A stretch of 64,000 nt of DNA from Acidobacteriota bacterium (lineage in GTDB: Bacteria; Acidobacteriota; Terriglobia; Terriglobales; Acidobacteriaceae). Each line of letters begins with the position of its first letter. Position 1 is the first letter of the stretch. The position numbers were made by a program, and so were the translations under genes. The stretch spans positions 124,001 through 188,000 of the forward strand of contig JAJXZT010000062.1 of NCBI GenBank assembly GCA_021779935.1, given 5' to 3'. Positions 1-8,236 of this stretch are shown here, piece after piece. Under the pieces are notes generated by a model, which made no database searches, had not been told where the DNA came from, and saw nothing but the letters and a program-made list of their open reading frames with translations.

Positions 1-44
1 ATCCCAACCGCGAATACCTCGGCTCGCTCCAGCAGCAGCAGTAA
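1..44 (+). CDS. C-terminal tail of a truncated upstream gene
   Basis: The window begins inside a reading frame whose last 13 codons read PNREYLGSLQQQQ before TAA at 42-44. A strong terminator hairpin starts 7 bases later, which supports a real gene end. The glutamine run at the C-terminus is the only visible feature, and the product cannot be identified from this fragment. Confidence 0.5.
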   Translation, partial: PNREYLGSLQQQQ

Positions 45-50
45 ATCCCT

Positions 51-84
51 CCGTCCCCGGGCAACCGCGCCTGGGGACGGTTTT
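51..84 (+). terminator. Rho-independent terminator
   Basis: An 8-bp perfect stem (CCGTCCCC at 51-58 with GGGGACGG at 73-80) is followed by TTTT at 81-84. It closes the transcript of the gene ending at 44 and separates it from the sigma-factor operon. Confidence 0.75.
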
Positions 85-285
85 CATTCCTTTCCCGGAA
101 CCGCTTCTTCGCCTCCCTTTCGCCATACTTTCGCCACAATTTCTGCCGTTCGTTGATACAATGCAGCAGCCCTAAGTCCAGCGAACTTTTTTGTTTACAG
201 GTCCGTATAAGGCGGTATGGCCTGCGGTGCGGCAATCCCGTTGTCTGCCCCGGGAGCTTCCGCCCAATCCCAGAGGGAGACGCGC

Positions 286-885
286 GTGGAAGACGCCCAG
301 GTAGTCGAGCTGCTGGTTCGCCGGTGCATCGCCGGCGACGCCGCCGCCTGGGAAGAAATCGTCCAGCGCTTCAATCGCCGCATCTATAACATTTGCTACC
401 GCTTCGCAGGTTCACCCACGGACGCCGAAGACCTCACGCAGGACGTTTTCATCAAGGTCTATCGCACCATGGCGAGCTACGATGGCGAGCGCGCGTCGTT
501 CAATACCTGGATCACGACCGTTACGCGCAACCTGCTGGTCGACCACTTTCGCAAGACCAAGAACGACCGCATCACCGACTCCATCGATGCCGCTCCGGGA
601 GAGAGCGAGGACGCCCTCCCGTTGAGCGATCGACTGGAGGACACCGGCCCGGCTCCGGACGCGCACCTGGAGCGTCGCGAAACCCGCGAACTGGTGCAGG
701 CGGCATTGCAGAAGCTCTCCCCGGAGCTGCGGGAGGCCGTTATTTTGAGGGACTTGCAAGATATGGATTACAAAGAGATTGCACAGGCCCTGAGGGTTCC
801 CGAAGGGACTGTGAAAAGCAGAATCAATCGTGGGCGGGCGGAACTTGCGCGCCTGCTACAACGTACATATAGGCAGGTGATGTAA
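286..885 (+). CDS. ECF-family RNA polymerase sigma factor (RpoE-like)
   Basis: An extracytoplasmic-function sigma-70 factor of about 199 residues, which would direct RNA polymerase to a stress or envelope regulon. Region 2 carries the typical DAEDLTQDVFIKVYR core-binding and -10 recognition segment. Region 4 has SPELREAV, ILRDLQDMDYKEIA and the helix-turn-helix VPEGTVKSRINRGR, and there is no region 1.1 or 3, as expected for the class. I chose the GTG at 286 because GAGGGAGA lies at 273-280 with good spacing. An in-frame ATG at 217 would add 23 residues that do not look conserved. The next gene begins directly after the stop codon and encodes a zinc-finger anti-sigma factor, so the pair is a standard sigma/anti-sigma switch. 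The target promoters cannot be read from this window. Confidence 0.93.
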   Translation: MEDAQVVELLVRRCIAGDAAAWEEIVQRFNRRIYNICYRFAGSPTDAEDLTQDVFIKVYRTMASYDGERASFNTWITTVTRNLLVDHFRKTKNDRITDSIDAAPGESEDALPLSDRLEDTGPAPDAHLERRETRELVQAALQKLSPELREAVILRDLQDMDYKEIAQALRVPEGTVKSRINRGRAELARLLQRTYRQVM

Positions 886-1692
886 ATGTACGGCGAATCC
901 AAATCCGGTATGCAGTGCGCTGAGTTCGACCTGCTCATGACGGACGCAATCGACGGTCTGCTGACGGGCGACCAACTCAGCCGGTTCGAGCAGCATAAGA
1001 CTGCTTGTCCGACGTGCAGTGCCATGTTCGCCGAGGCCGAGGCCGGTCTCCACTGGCTCGGCCAGTTGGAGGAAGTCGATCCTCCGGTGAACCTGGCGCG
1101 AAACATTGTGCTGGCAACTTCCGGCCTCGCCAACGAAGGCGCACGCGCCTCGCTGCGGTCCGTCGTCAATACCACTCCGGGCCGCCCGCTGTGGGACCGC
1201 ATGCGCGACGCCTTCAGCCCGCGCACCATCTGGGACCATGTGCGCGGTACGGCCAGGGCCATCTTCTCGCCCATGGCAACGCCGCGCTTCGCCATGTCGG
1301 CCGGAATGGCGTTCTTCTCGCTCTCCATGGTGTTCACCGTTTCAGGCGTCAAGATCAGCGACCTGCGGAATCTCGATTTGACGCCGCGCAACCTCACTCG
1401 CACCTACTATGCGACCGAGGCGCGCGCCGTGAAGTATTACGAAAATATCCGGCTGGTCTACGAGATCGAGTCGCGTGTACGCGAACTTCGCCGTGCCGCC
1501 AGCACGAGCTCGGTGGAACCCGAGCAGGAAAACAAACAGAAGAACAAACAGGATCAGAAATCTCCCAAGGAAAACGAACAGCGACAGTACCAGAACTTCA
1601 GCCGGCAAGACAGCGCTTCAGTCGTGATCGCCACGTTCGACCCAGGAGAGTCCGTAATCGGGGAATCTGCGAGGCAAAGGAGGAAATTATGA
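886..1692 (+). CDS. Zinc-finger anti-sigma factor, membrane-anchored
   Basis: A 268-residue protein that probably holds the upstream sigma factor inactive. The N-terminal domain has the HxxxCxxC signature of zinc-containing anti-sigma factors (HKTACPTC, about residues 37-44). One hydrophobic span at about residues 127-149 (AMSAGMAFFSLSMVFTVSGV) would anchor it in the inner membrane. The C-terminal part is basic and polar, with a lysine/glutamine/asparagine-rich stretch around 210-240, and is presumably periplasmic. Its start codon directly abuts the sigma-factor stop codon, and its TGA overlaps the ATG of the next gene, which implies translational coupling through the operon. The activating signal is unknown. 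The three membrane proteins downstream are the obvious candidates for sensing or effector functions. Confidence 0.85.
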   Translation: MYGESKSGMQCAEFDLLMTDAIDGLLTGDQLSRFEQHKTACPTCSAMFAEAEAGLHWLGQLEEVDPPVNLARNIVLATSGLANEGARASLRSVVNTTPGRPLWDRMRDAFSPRTIWDHVRGTARAIFSPMATPRFAMSAGMAFFSLSMVFTVSGVKISDLRNLDLTPRNLTRTYYATEARAVKYYENIRLVYEIESRVRELRRAASTSSVEPEQENKQKNKQDQKSPKENEQRQYQNFSRQDSASVVIATFDPGESVIGESARQRRKL

Positions 1693-2453
1693 ACTGCGCA
1701 AAGCACACCGATGTGACGGCAGTCGCGTACTGCCGAACCTGCGGAAAGGCGCTGTGCGCGAACTGCACGCGTAACGTGCAGGGGACGATCTTTTGTGAAG
1801 ACTGCCTCGCGGCCCGCGTTCAACAGGCCTCGTCTCCACGTCCCGCTCCGCACGCCGTCGCCGCATCCGCCGAGGGCAGCCCCGGACTGGCAGCCATGCT
1901 CGGCTTTATCCCCGGCGTCGGCGCCATGTACAACGGCCAATTCATGAAGGGCTTCCTTCATGCCATGGCGTTCGTCTGCCTGATCGCGCTGGCCAATTCC
2001 GTCGGGCCCATCACGGTCCCGCTCTTCTTCGCACTGGAGTTCTACATGGTGTTTGACGCCTACTCCACGGCCAAAGCGATGAAGTACGGACTGCCGATTC
2101 CCGACCCGCTCGGCCTGAACCGCATGTTCGGCAGCAACGATCCCTATCTCGGCGCGCGCATCAATGCCGCCGGCGAACGGATCGGCGAAAAGCTCTCCGA
2201 GGGTTTCGACCGCAACGCCACCACGCAGTCTTACGTGGCCACGCCGGTCGCCACCGCCGAACCGTATGCTGAGCCGGAACCGGTTTCACATGTTCCCGCC
2301 GGCGCATATTGGCTGATCGGCCTTGGCATCCTGTTCCTGCTTGGCAACGTTGGTTGGCTTCGTTTTGACTGGATTGGCCATAGCTGGCCTGTAATTCTGA
2401 TCGTCATCGGGGTTTGGTTATTCATTCGCCGCTACCGCTCCGCGGGGCAATAA
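1689..2453 (+). CDS. B-box zinc-finger membrane protein with LiaF-like TM module
   Basis: A 254-residue protein starting at the ATG that overlaps the previous stop (ATGA), with AAGGAGG at 1677-1683. Residues 1-40 form a B-box-type zinc finger: CAKHTDVTAVAYCRTCGKAL then CANC and CEDC supply the Cys/His ligands. A middle segment (about 65-125) has two or three hydrophobic helices with GMAxYNGQF-type sequence, typical of bacterial TM2-like or DUF-type membrane proteins. The C-terminus (about 205-250) contains a pair of helices reading WLIGLGILFLLGNVG and WPVILIVIGVWLFIRRY, the LiaF/DUF5668-type module. That module recurs in both following genes. It is probably a membrane component of the sigma-factor circuit, although its exact role is unknown. 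Confidence 0.75.
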   Translation: MNCAKHTDVTAVAYCRTCGKALCANCTRNVQGTIFCEDCLAARVQQASSPRPAPHAVAASAEGSPGLAAMLGFIPGVGAMYNGQFMKGFLHAMAFVCLIALANSVGPITVPLFFALEFYMVFDAYSTAKAMKYGLPIPDPLGLNRMFGSNDPYLGARINAAGERIGEKLSEGFDRNATTQSYVATPVATAEPYAEPEPVSHVPAGAYWLIGLGILFLLGNVGWLRFDWIGHSWPVILIVIGVWLFIRRYRSAGQ

Positions 2454-2463
2454 GGAGACAGCC

Positions 2464-2772
2464 ATGCAAAACTTCACGCCTAATCCGCGTTGCAATTGTG
2501 GCCGCTGTCGAATGGCGGGAATGATGGGACCGGCAGTACTGGTCACGCTTGGGATATTGTTCCTGCTTCAGCAGTCGTACGATATGTCGTTCCAGTGGCC
2601 GATCCTGCTGATCGTCATCGGCATCGTCAAGATTCTTCAGTACACGGCCCCGATGGACACGCACCGCCCGCTCGGCGTTGCTCCCATCGTCACGCCGCCT
2701 CCGGCCGCTCCGGCGGGTGAATTGCCCTCCCAGCAGCCGCGTAATCCAGGGGAGGAGGCACGCAATGGCTAG
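2464..2772 (+). CDS. Small LiaF/DUF5668-like membrane protein
   Basis: A 102-residue protein with a cysteine-containing N-terminus (CNCGRC, residues 10-15), then the two-helix module GPAVLVTLGILFLLQQ and WPILLIVIGIVKILQY, and a proline-rich C-terminal tail (about 75-100) that is probably cytoplasmic or periplasmic linker. The module is the same as that at the C-terminus of the gene before and the N-terminus of the gene after. The gene begins 10 bases after the previous stop with GGAG upstream, and its stop overlaps the next start. It looks like a minimal, single-module member of the family. The function is not known. Confidence 0.7.
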   Translation: MQNFTPNPRCNCGRCRMAGMMGPAVLVTLGILFLLQQSYDMSFQWPILLIVIGIVKILQYTAPMDTHRPLGVAPIVTPPPAAPAGELPSQQPRNPGEEARNG

Positions 2773-4213
2773 CCCAGCCCCCGTCTATCCGCCGCCAAGA
2801 GCGCGGCGATCCATTGCCGGGCCGGTGGTGCTGATTCTCATCGGCCTGCTGTTCCTGCTGCGGAACCTCGGCGTTCGCATTCCGCTCTTTTACATGTTCG
2901 CGCACTATTGGCCGGTGCTGCTCATCCTCTGGGGCCTCATCAAGCTCTGGGAGTATGAGATTGCGCGAAAGAGCGGCGCGCGCGCCGCGGGAATCGGGTT
3001 CGGCGGCGGCCTGCTACTCTTCCTGCTCATCATCTTCGGCCTGTCGATGACGGGAATTGACCGCGCCCGCAACAATATCAACTGGGGAGAGCTCCGCGAC
3101 GAAGTCCAGGTTGACAACGGGTTCATGCACCTGTTCGGCACCGATCACCAGTACGACGATCAGCTCCAGCAGGATTTCCCCGCCGGTTCATCGCTGAAGG
3201 TTCTCTGCGACCGCGGCAGCGTCACCATCAACTCGTGGGATCAGAACCAAGTCAAGGTGTTGGCGCACAAACGCATTTTTACCTCCAATGACCGCGACGC
3301 CGACAACCTCAACGCCAAGACCAAGCCTGTCTTCACTACGGTTGGAAACGTCGTTCAGCTCAACGCCAATACCCAGGGCGGCGGCGATGCGGGTGTCCGC
3401 ACCGATCTTGAAATCTATCTTCCGCTCAAGGCCATGGTCGACATCACCACCCGCCGTGGCGATGTCATCGTCAACTCCCGCGACGGTGAAGTGCGCGTCT
3501 CCAACCAGCGCGGCGACATCAACGCGGAAAACGTGCAGGGCGACCTGAACGTGACCGTGGAGCGTGGCTCCATTCGCGCCTCCAAGATCCAGGGCAACAT
3601 CAATATCCAGGGACGCGCCAATGATGTCGTGCTGCTTGACGTCTCCGGCCTCGCCACTCTGAACGGCGACTTCTTCGGCGACATGCGGCTTTCAAACCTG
3701 GCGCGCGGACTGCGCCTGCACACCTCGCGCACCGACCTTGAGTTCACCCAACTCGACGGCGACCTTGATCTCGATTCCGGCAACCTGACGGCAAAGCAGG
3801 TCTCAGGGCCGTTCACCTTGAACACCCGCGCCAAGGACATTGAGCTGCAGGCCGTCACCGGCGACGTCCGCATCACCGACGATCATGGCGACGTGAACGT
3901 CTACGGCGCTCCGAAGATCGGCAATGTCGAGGTCAATGACAGCCACGGAACCATCATGGTCGCGATGCCGCCAAAGACCTCGTTCCAGTTCACCGGCTCC
4001 ACCCGCGACGGCGACATTCAGTCGGACTTCAAGGAGATCACCGTCAGCACCTCCGAGCACGGCAGGTCTACTGCATCCGGCACCGTCGGCAAGGGCGGAC
4101 CGCGCGTTCAGTTGACCTCCGAAACCGGCGATCTGGAGATTCGTCGTGGACAGCCTCCGGCACCACCGGAACCGCCACCAGTGCCTCCCGCACCCAAGGC
4201 TCCTTCGAAATAA
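2765..4213 (+). CDS. DUF4097 (putative adhesin) beta-helix protein with LiaF-like TM module
   Basis: A 482-residue protein. I start it at ATG 2765, which overlaps the upstream stop and follows GGGGAGG. Residues 15-65 repeat the two-helix module (GPVVLILIGLLFLLRNLG and YWPVLLILWGLIKLWEY), and a third hydrophobic span follows at about 78-97. The remainder (about 130-460) is a long series of short beta repeats with patterns such as GDVIVNSRDGEVRVSNQRGD and GDLDLDSGNLTAKQVSGP, the hallmark of DUF4097 right-handed beta-helix proteins. A proline-rich tail ends the protein. This architecture, membrane module plus exported beta-helix, is found next to envelope-stress regulators in many phyla. It is the last gene of the operon and is followed by a UUCG-loop terminator. 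Its ligand or effector activity is unknown. Confidence 0.8.
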   Translation: MASPAPVYPPPRARRSIAGPVVLILIGLLFLLRNLGVRIPLFYMFAHYWPVLLILWGLIKLWEYEIARKSGARAAGIGFGGGLLLFLLIIFGLSMTGIDRARNNINWGELRDEVQVDNGFMHLFGTDHQYDDQLQQDFPAGSSLKVLCDRGSVTINSWDQNQVKVLAHKRIFTSNDRDADNLNAKTKPVFTTVGNVVQLNANTQGGGDAGVRTDLEIYLPLKAMVDITTRRGDVIVNSRDGEVRVSNQRGDINAENVQGDLNVTVERGSIRASKIQGNINIQGRANDVVLLDVSGLATLNGDFFGDMRLSNLARGLRLHTSRTDLEFTQLDGDLDLDSGNLTAKQVSGPFTLNTRAKDIELQAVTGDVRITDDHGDVNVYGAPKIGNVEVNDSHGTIMVAMPPKTSFQFTGSTRDGDIQSDFKEITVSTSEHGRSTASGTVGKGGPRVQLTSETGDLEIRRGQPPAPPEPPPVPPAPKAPSK

Positions 4214-4255
4214 GGTAACGGCGGGCTTCAGCCCTGGTCTGACAAATTCACAGCC

Positions 4256-4289
4256 TCAAAAAAATCGGGGAGCTTCGGCTCCCCGGTTT
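4256..4289. terminator. Bidirectional terminator with cUUCGg tetraloop
   Basis: A perfect 8-bp stem, CGGGGAGC (4266-4273) and GCTCCCCG (4278-4285), closes a TTCG tetraloop. On the + side GTTTCTTT follows. On the - side the run of As before the stem becomes a U-tract, so it can end both the sigma operon and the convergent cmk operon. Confidence 0.85.
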
Positions 4290-4311
4290 CTTTGCTCCAT
4301 AACTCCGCCTG

Positions 4312-5019
4312 TTATTTGGCGTGCAACGTCTGCGCAATCTTTTCTTCGACGATCTCTTCCGCCCGCGCAATTACTTCTTCAATGGTCATCCGCGTCGAAT
4401 CGATCCGCACCGCGTCCGCCGCGGCCACCAGCGGCGCTACCTCGCGCGTGCTGTCGCGACGGTCGCGCTCCTGCAAGTCCGCCACCAGCTTCTTCGCCTT
4501 CTCCGGATCGTCCGTCGCATTGTGCTGCACCACGCGCCGAGTGGCGCGAATCGACGGATCGGCGTCGAGAAAGATCTTGACCTCCGCGTTCGGAAACACC
4601 ACTGTCCCTATGTCGCGTCCTTCCATCACCACGCCGCCCTGCGCACCCATTTCGCGCTGCCGCGCCACCATCCACTCGCGCACTCCCGGGTGAACGCTCA
4701 CTCGCGACGCCGCGTCCGTCACATCGCGCTCGCGTATGCGTTCGGAAACGTCGCGGCCATCCAGCAGCACGCGATTCCCTTTGGGCGTCGGCTTCAGGTC
4801 GATACTCGAATTCCCGGCAAGGCCCCGCAGCCGCTCGCCGTCATCCAGCGGTGTACCCGTTTCCATGGCCTTCAGCCCCAGCGCCCGATACATCGCGCCG
4901 GACTCAAGATTTACATATCCAAATCTATTGGCCAGCCGCGAGGCAATCGTGCTCTTGCCCGCGCCAGCCGGACCATCAATGGCGATGACCAGCTTCTTCT
5001 TCTCGGATGCGACGTTCAT
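4312..5019 (-). CDS. cmk: Cytidylate kinase
   Basis: CMP/dCMP kinase (about 235 residues), which phosphorylates CMP using ATP in pyrimidine nucleotide synthesis and salvage. The P-loop GPAGAGKST is at residues 16-24. The CMP-binding region GYVNLESGAMYRA follows, then the family signatures EGRDIGTVVFP and FLDADPSIRATRR, and a lid with LQERDRRDSTRE. The length matches the bacterial family. I start it at the ATG (complement of 5017-5019), which overlaps the stop of the preceding gene by ATGA, rather than at an upstream in-frame codon that would run through the neighbour. It is the last gene of a mutL/AlkZ-like/cmk unit. Note that cmk in many other bacteria sits next to rpsA or aroA instead. Confidence 0.95.
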   Translation of the reverse strand: MNVASEKKKLVIAIDGPAGAGKSTIASRLANRFGYVNLESGAMYRALGLKAMETGTPLDDGERLRGLAGNSSIDLKPTPKGNRVLLDGRDVSERIRERDVTDAASRVSVHPGVREWMVARQREMGAQGGVVMEGRDIGTVVFPNAEVKIFLDADPSIRATRRVVQHNATDDPEKAKKLVADLQERDRRDSTREVAPLVAAADAVRIDSTRMTIEEVIARAEEIVEEKIAQTLHAK

Positions 5020-5975
5020 TTCTCTTCGGGTCCTGGGGTAGGTTTTGCCGCGGTCCTCGCCGGCGATACCCGGCGGCGTGCAATTGGCTGTCCGGCGCGC
5101 ACCGGACGCGGAGCGCGAGGCTCTCTCGGCGCCAGTGGCGCCTTCGGCGGCGTAATCTGCAACATCGTTCGTCCGCCGACGTGAACGTACTGCACTTCCC
5201 GCGTGGCCAGCAGCGCATGAATCGCTTCCCGCGTCCGCGAGCGCGAAACAAAGTTGCCGAAGAACTCTTCGACCTCTCCCTGTTCCGCCGCCACGATGCA
5301 ATCCAGGTATTTCGAAATCAGCGCCGTCAGCGCTTCGGCCAGCGAAATATTCATTCCTTCGCGCACCGGCTCCGGCGACCAGCGGAAGAGCACATCCCAG
5401 AACGCGCCTTCTTCCGGGTTGTAATCCACGCGCGTAATCCGCAGCTTGGCCCACAGTTCGCCCAACGCCCGGTCAAGCGCGGCCTCCGAGAGATCTCCTC
5501 CCAGAACTTCGCGCAGCTTCCCTTTCGTGATCGGACCTTCCTTCTGGATCGCCTGGAAGACATGCGCTGCCAGCAGTGAATATTCCGAGCGCGGCCCGGT
5601 CTTCGGAGCCTGTCGCGGATTGCGGTCGCCCACCAGTCCGTAGAAATAAGGAAATACGGATGCCGCAACCAGGAAGCTGGTCTCGCCGAACGGGTTGGCC
5701 TCGTAGACGAAACGCTGCCGCAGTGCGCGGACCATCAGGTCGGTGGCGTCCTTGGCGCGCGGGTCGGCAAAGGCGTGTCGCCACGTCGGCAGATTCTCCT
5801 CCGAGCCGGTACAAGCGCCGATAAACGTTGGGACGAGAACGGGCGGCCGTACAGGATAAAGCAGGCAGAAGCCGACGGACTCAATGAACTCGCGCGCATC
5901 GTCGAGGGTGAGAATCGGCTCCCCCTTGATGCGCCATTTCGCCCGGCGCAGTTCCTGTAATTCGTGATCAATCAT
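5016..5975 (-). CDS. AlkZ/YcaQ-related winged-helix protein
   Basis: A 319-residue protein that I place, with moderate confidence, in the AlkZ/YcaQ-related winged-helix group (DNA glycosylase-like HTH_42 proteins). What is visible: an N-terminal segment with DAREFIESVGFCLLYP, a central part with aromatic-rich PYFYGLVGDRNP, and winged-helix-like segments around residues 130-210 (GPITKGKLREVLGG and SEAALDRALGELWAKLRI). The C-terminal 45 residues are low-complexity, rich in Pro, Arg and Ala. A QxQ catalytic motif of true AlkZ enzymes is not evident, so enzymatic activity is uncertain. It lies 3 bases after mutL and overlaps cmk by ATGA, so co-transcription with a mismatch-repair gene is very likely. 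That location fits a DNA-repair role but does not prove it. Confidence 0.55.
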   Translation of the reverse strand: MIDHELQELRRAKWRIKGEPILTLDDAREFIESVGFCLLYPVRPPVLVPTFIGACTGSEENLPTWRHAFADPRAKDATDLMVRALRQRFVYEANPFGETSFLVAASVFPYFYGLVGDRNPRQAPKTGPRSEYSLLAAHVFQAIQKEGPITKGKLREVLGGDLSEAALDRALGELWAKLRITRVDYNPEEGAFWDVLFRWSPEPVREGMNISLAEALTALISKYLDCIVAAEQGEVEEFFGNFVSRSRTREAIHALLATREVQYVHVGGRTMLQITPPKAPLAPREPRAPRPVRAGQPIARRRVSPARTAAKPTPGPEEK

Positions 5976-5978
5976 GGG

Positions 5979-7985
5979 TTAGATACGTTTGAACGCCTTT
6001 TGAATGTCCTTAACAGAATACCGCAGAACGACCGGTCTGCCATGCGGACAGCTCATTGGATACTGCGCGTGCGACAATTCCTTCAATAGCCACGTCATTT
6101 TGGCCTGGTCCAGCGGCGTATTAATCTTGATTGCCGCGTGACAGGCGATACTGGCCGCAATTCGCGTGCGGATCTTCTCCAGGTTCAATTGCTGCTCTTC
6201 CCGCTCGAACTGGTCAAGCAGCTCCTGTAGCATCTTTTCCACCTCTGACGTATCGACTCCGGCCGGAGCCGTCTTTACCGCGATCGTGCGCGTTCCAAAC
6301 GGCTCCGCCTCGAAGCCGTTGCGCTCCAGTTCTTCCTGTATCTCCGCAAAGATGATCTGCTGCTGCGGCGAAAGCTCCACGATGATCGGCATCAGCAGGC
6401 GTTGCGACTCCACCCGCATCTCCATCCGCTGCCTCAGCACCTTCTCGAAGAGTACCCGCTCGTGCGCCACGTGCTGGTCGATGATCCACAACCCCTGCGG
6501 ATTGACCGCCAGGATAAACGAGTCGCGAATCTGTCCGAGCGGTTGCAGCGACGCCAGCGACGAGAGATCCATCTCCTCGTCTCCGGGCTCCACCGGCAGC
6601 GAACAACTGTCATCCTTCTCCGGCACGAACTCTGCTGGCGGCGCCACGTGCCCGCCAAACGCCTGCGGAGCCATCTGCGCCGCGCCCACCGCCGCATTGC
6701 CATGCACGGCAAAACCACCATCCTGGAACGGCAGCTTCTGCGACTGCTGCGGCGCGTTCGGATGTATCAGCCCGAAGACCGGAAAATCCTTGTCCGTTAC
6801 GCCAAGCTCCCCGGGATCCTCCGCCACCGTCGCGCCCTGCGGGTTCAACGCCGGAGAAAGCGCGGGTGTCGCCGTCGGTCCAGCCTTGATTTCCGCGGCA
6901 AACGCCGGCGCCGGACGCGCCTTCATCAGCGCCGCCCGCACTCCATCGCGTACAAAGTCGTGCAGGAAACTCGACTGGCGGAAGCGCACCTCGGTCTTCG
7001 ACGGATGCACGTTCACGTCGACTTCCGTAAACGGCATCTCCAGGAACAGCAGCACGATGGGGAATACCGTCGGCGGCATGATGTTCCGGTAAGCCTCGGT
7101 CAACGCGTGCAGAATCAGCCGGTCGCGAATCAGTCTTCCATTGACAAATATGAATATGGAATTGCGGTTGAGCTTCTGCACTTCTGGCTTGGAGACAAAT
7201 CCGTGCAGGCGCAGTTCACCCGGCACTGCCGGCTCCCAGCCCTCTTCCTCCCGTTTCTTCGACCACGGCGGAGGCTGCGGAAGTCCAACGTGCTCCAGCT
7301 TCATCGTGGCCGCCAGCGGCACAAGCTGGTCGAGCGTCTCCTTGCCGAAAACCTGGTAGATACGCTCGGAGTGCGTCGGCACGGGCGCGGCCACCAGCAC
7401 CGCGTTCGACGTCGTGTGCAGTTCCCAGTGCTTGTCCGGATGCGCCAGCGCGTAGTGCGTCACCAGCGAGGCAATGTGCGAGAGTTCCGTCGATTCCGCC
7501 TTCAGAAATTTCTTCCGCGCCGGTGTGTTGAAGAACAGGTCGCGAATCGTCAGCGACGTGCCCGGCGGAAGTCCCGCCTCTTCCACGCTCAGGATGCGTC
7601 CTCCGGCAATCTCGATCACCGTGCCGCTCGCGTCTTCTTCGGCGCGCGTCTCCAGCCGCAACCGGCTCACCGCCGCAATCGACGGCAGCGCCTCTCCACG
7701 AAATCCCAACGTCGCAATGGAAAGCAGGTCTTCCGGGTTCTTCAGCTTGCTCGTCGCGTGCCGTTCGAACGCCAGCAGCGCGTCGTCGCGCAACATGCCG
7801 CATCCGTTGTCGATCACCTCTATGAGCTTCTTGCCGCCTGCTTCCACGTTGACGCGAATCCGTGTGGCGCCTGCATCCAGCGAGTTTTCCAGCAGTTCCT
7901 TCACCACCGATGCCGGGCGCTCGACCACCTCGCCGGCGGCAATCTTGTTGGCTACGTGTTCGGAAAGTACGTGTATGCGGCCCAT
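5979..7985 (-). CDS. mutL: DNA mismatch repair protein MutL
   Basis: MutL (about 668 residues), the ATPase that couples MutS mismatch recognition to strand incision. The N-terminal GHKL ATPase motifs are intact: ELLENSLDAGA, DNGCGM and TLGFRGEALPSIAAVS, with KTEVRFRQ at the end of the N-terminal region. A linker of about 120 residues rich in Pro and Ala follows. The C-terminal dimerisation/endonuclease domain has DQHVAHERVLFE (the DQHAx2Ex4E-type metal site) and CPHGRPVV, so this is an endonuclease-type MutL as in organisms without MutH. I chose the ATG for MGRIHVLSEH, the conserved MutL N-terminus. An in-frame start 45 bases upstream adds non-conserved residues. It heads the operon with the AlkZ-like gene and cmk. 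Confidence 0.96.
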   Translation of the reverse strand: MGRIHVLSEHVANKIAAGEVVERPASVVKELLENSLDAGATRIRVNVEAGGKKLIEVIDNGCGMLRDDALLAFERHATSKLKNPEDLLSIATLGFRGEALPSIAAVSRLRLETRAEEDASGTVIEIAGGRILSVEEAGLPPGTSLTIRDLFFNTPARKKFLKAESTELSHIASLVTHYALAHPDKHWELHTTSNAVLVAAPVPTHSERIYQVFGKETLDQLVPLAATMKLEHVGLPQPPPWSKKREEEGWEPAVPGELRLHGFVSKPEVQKLNRNSIFIFVNGRLIRDRLILHALTEAYRNIMPPTVFPIVLLFLEMPFTEVDVNVHPSKTEVRFRQSSFLHDFVRDGVRAALMKARPAPAFAAEIKAGPTATPALSPALNPQGATVAEDPGELGVTDKDFPVFGLIHPNAPQQSQKLPFQDGGFAVHGNAAVGAAQMAPQAFGGHVAPPAEFVPEKDDSCSLPVEPGDEEMDLSSLASLQPLGQIRDSFILAVNPQGLWIIDQHVAHERVLFEKVLRQRMEMRVESQRLLMPIIVELSPQQQIIFAEIQEELERNGFEAEPFGTRTIAVKTAPAGVDTSEVEKMLQELLDQFEREEQQLNLEKIRTRIAASIACHAAIKINTPLDQAKMTWLLKELSHAQYPMSCPHGRPVVLRYSVKDIQKAFKRI

Positions 7986-8236
7986 GAAAACCAGTCGTCC
8001 CAGCTCGGTTGTCCGCCGAGGCACAAGCAAGTTACTTCCGCGGCGTCAGCAGCACGCTCCAGTTAAAACTAAATCGTCGGGAACGAAAAGGGCAAACCGC
8101 CAAAATCGAGAACGGAAGTCCATCCGCCTCCCTGCCCGCCAGCCAGCCTCAATCGCAATGTCTCGAAAGAGGACGGATTCCTGAAACTTTGGCACTATTT
8201 TCTGCTTGCCTCAAGCGGCAGCAGTAGCATTACGCT

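Noticed and set aside
6402-8066. 554-codon open frame on the + strand
   Set aside because: Antisense to mutL. The translation is Arg/His/Leu-rich and patternless.
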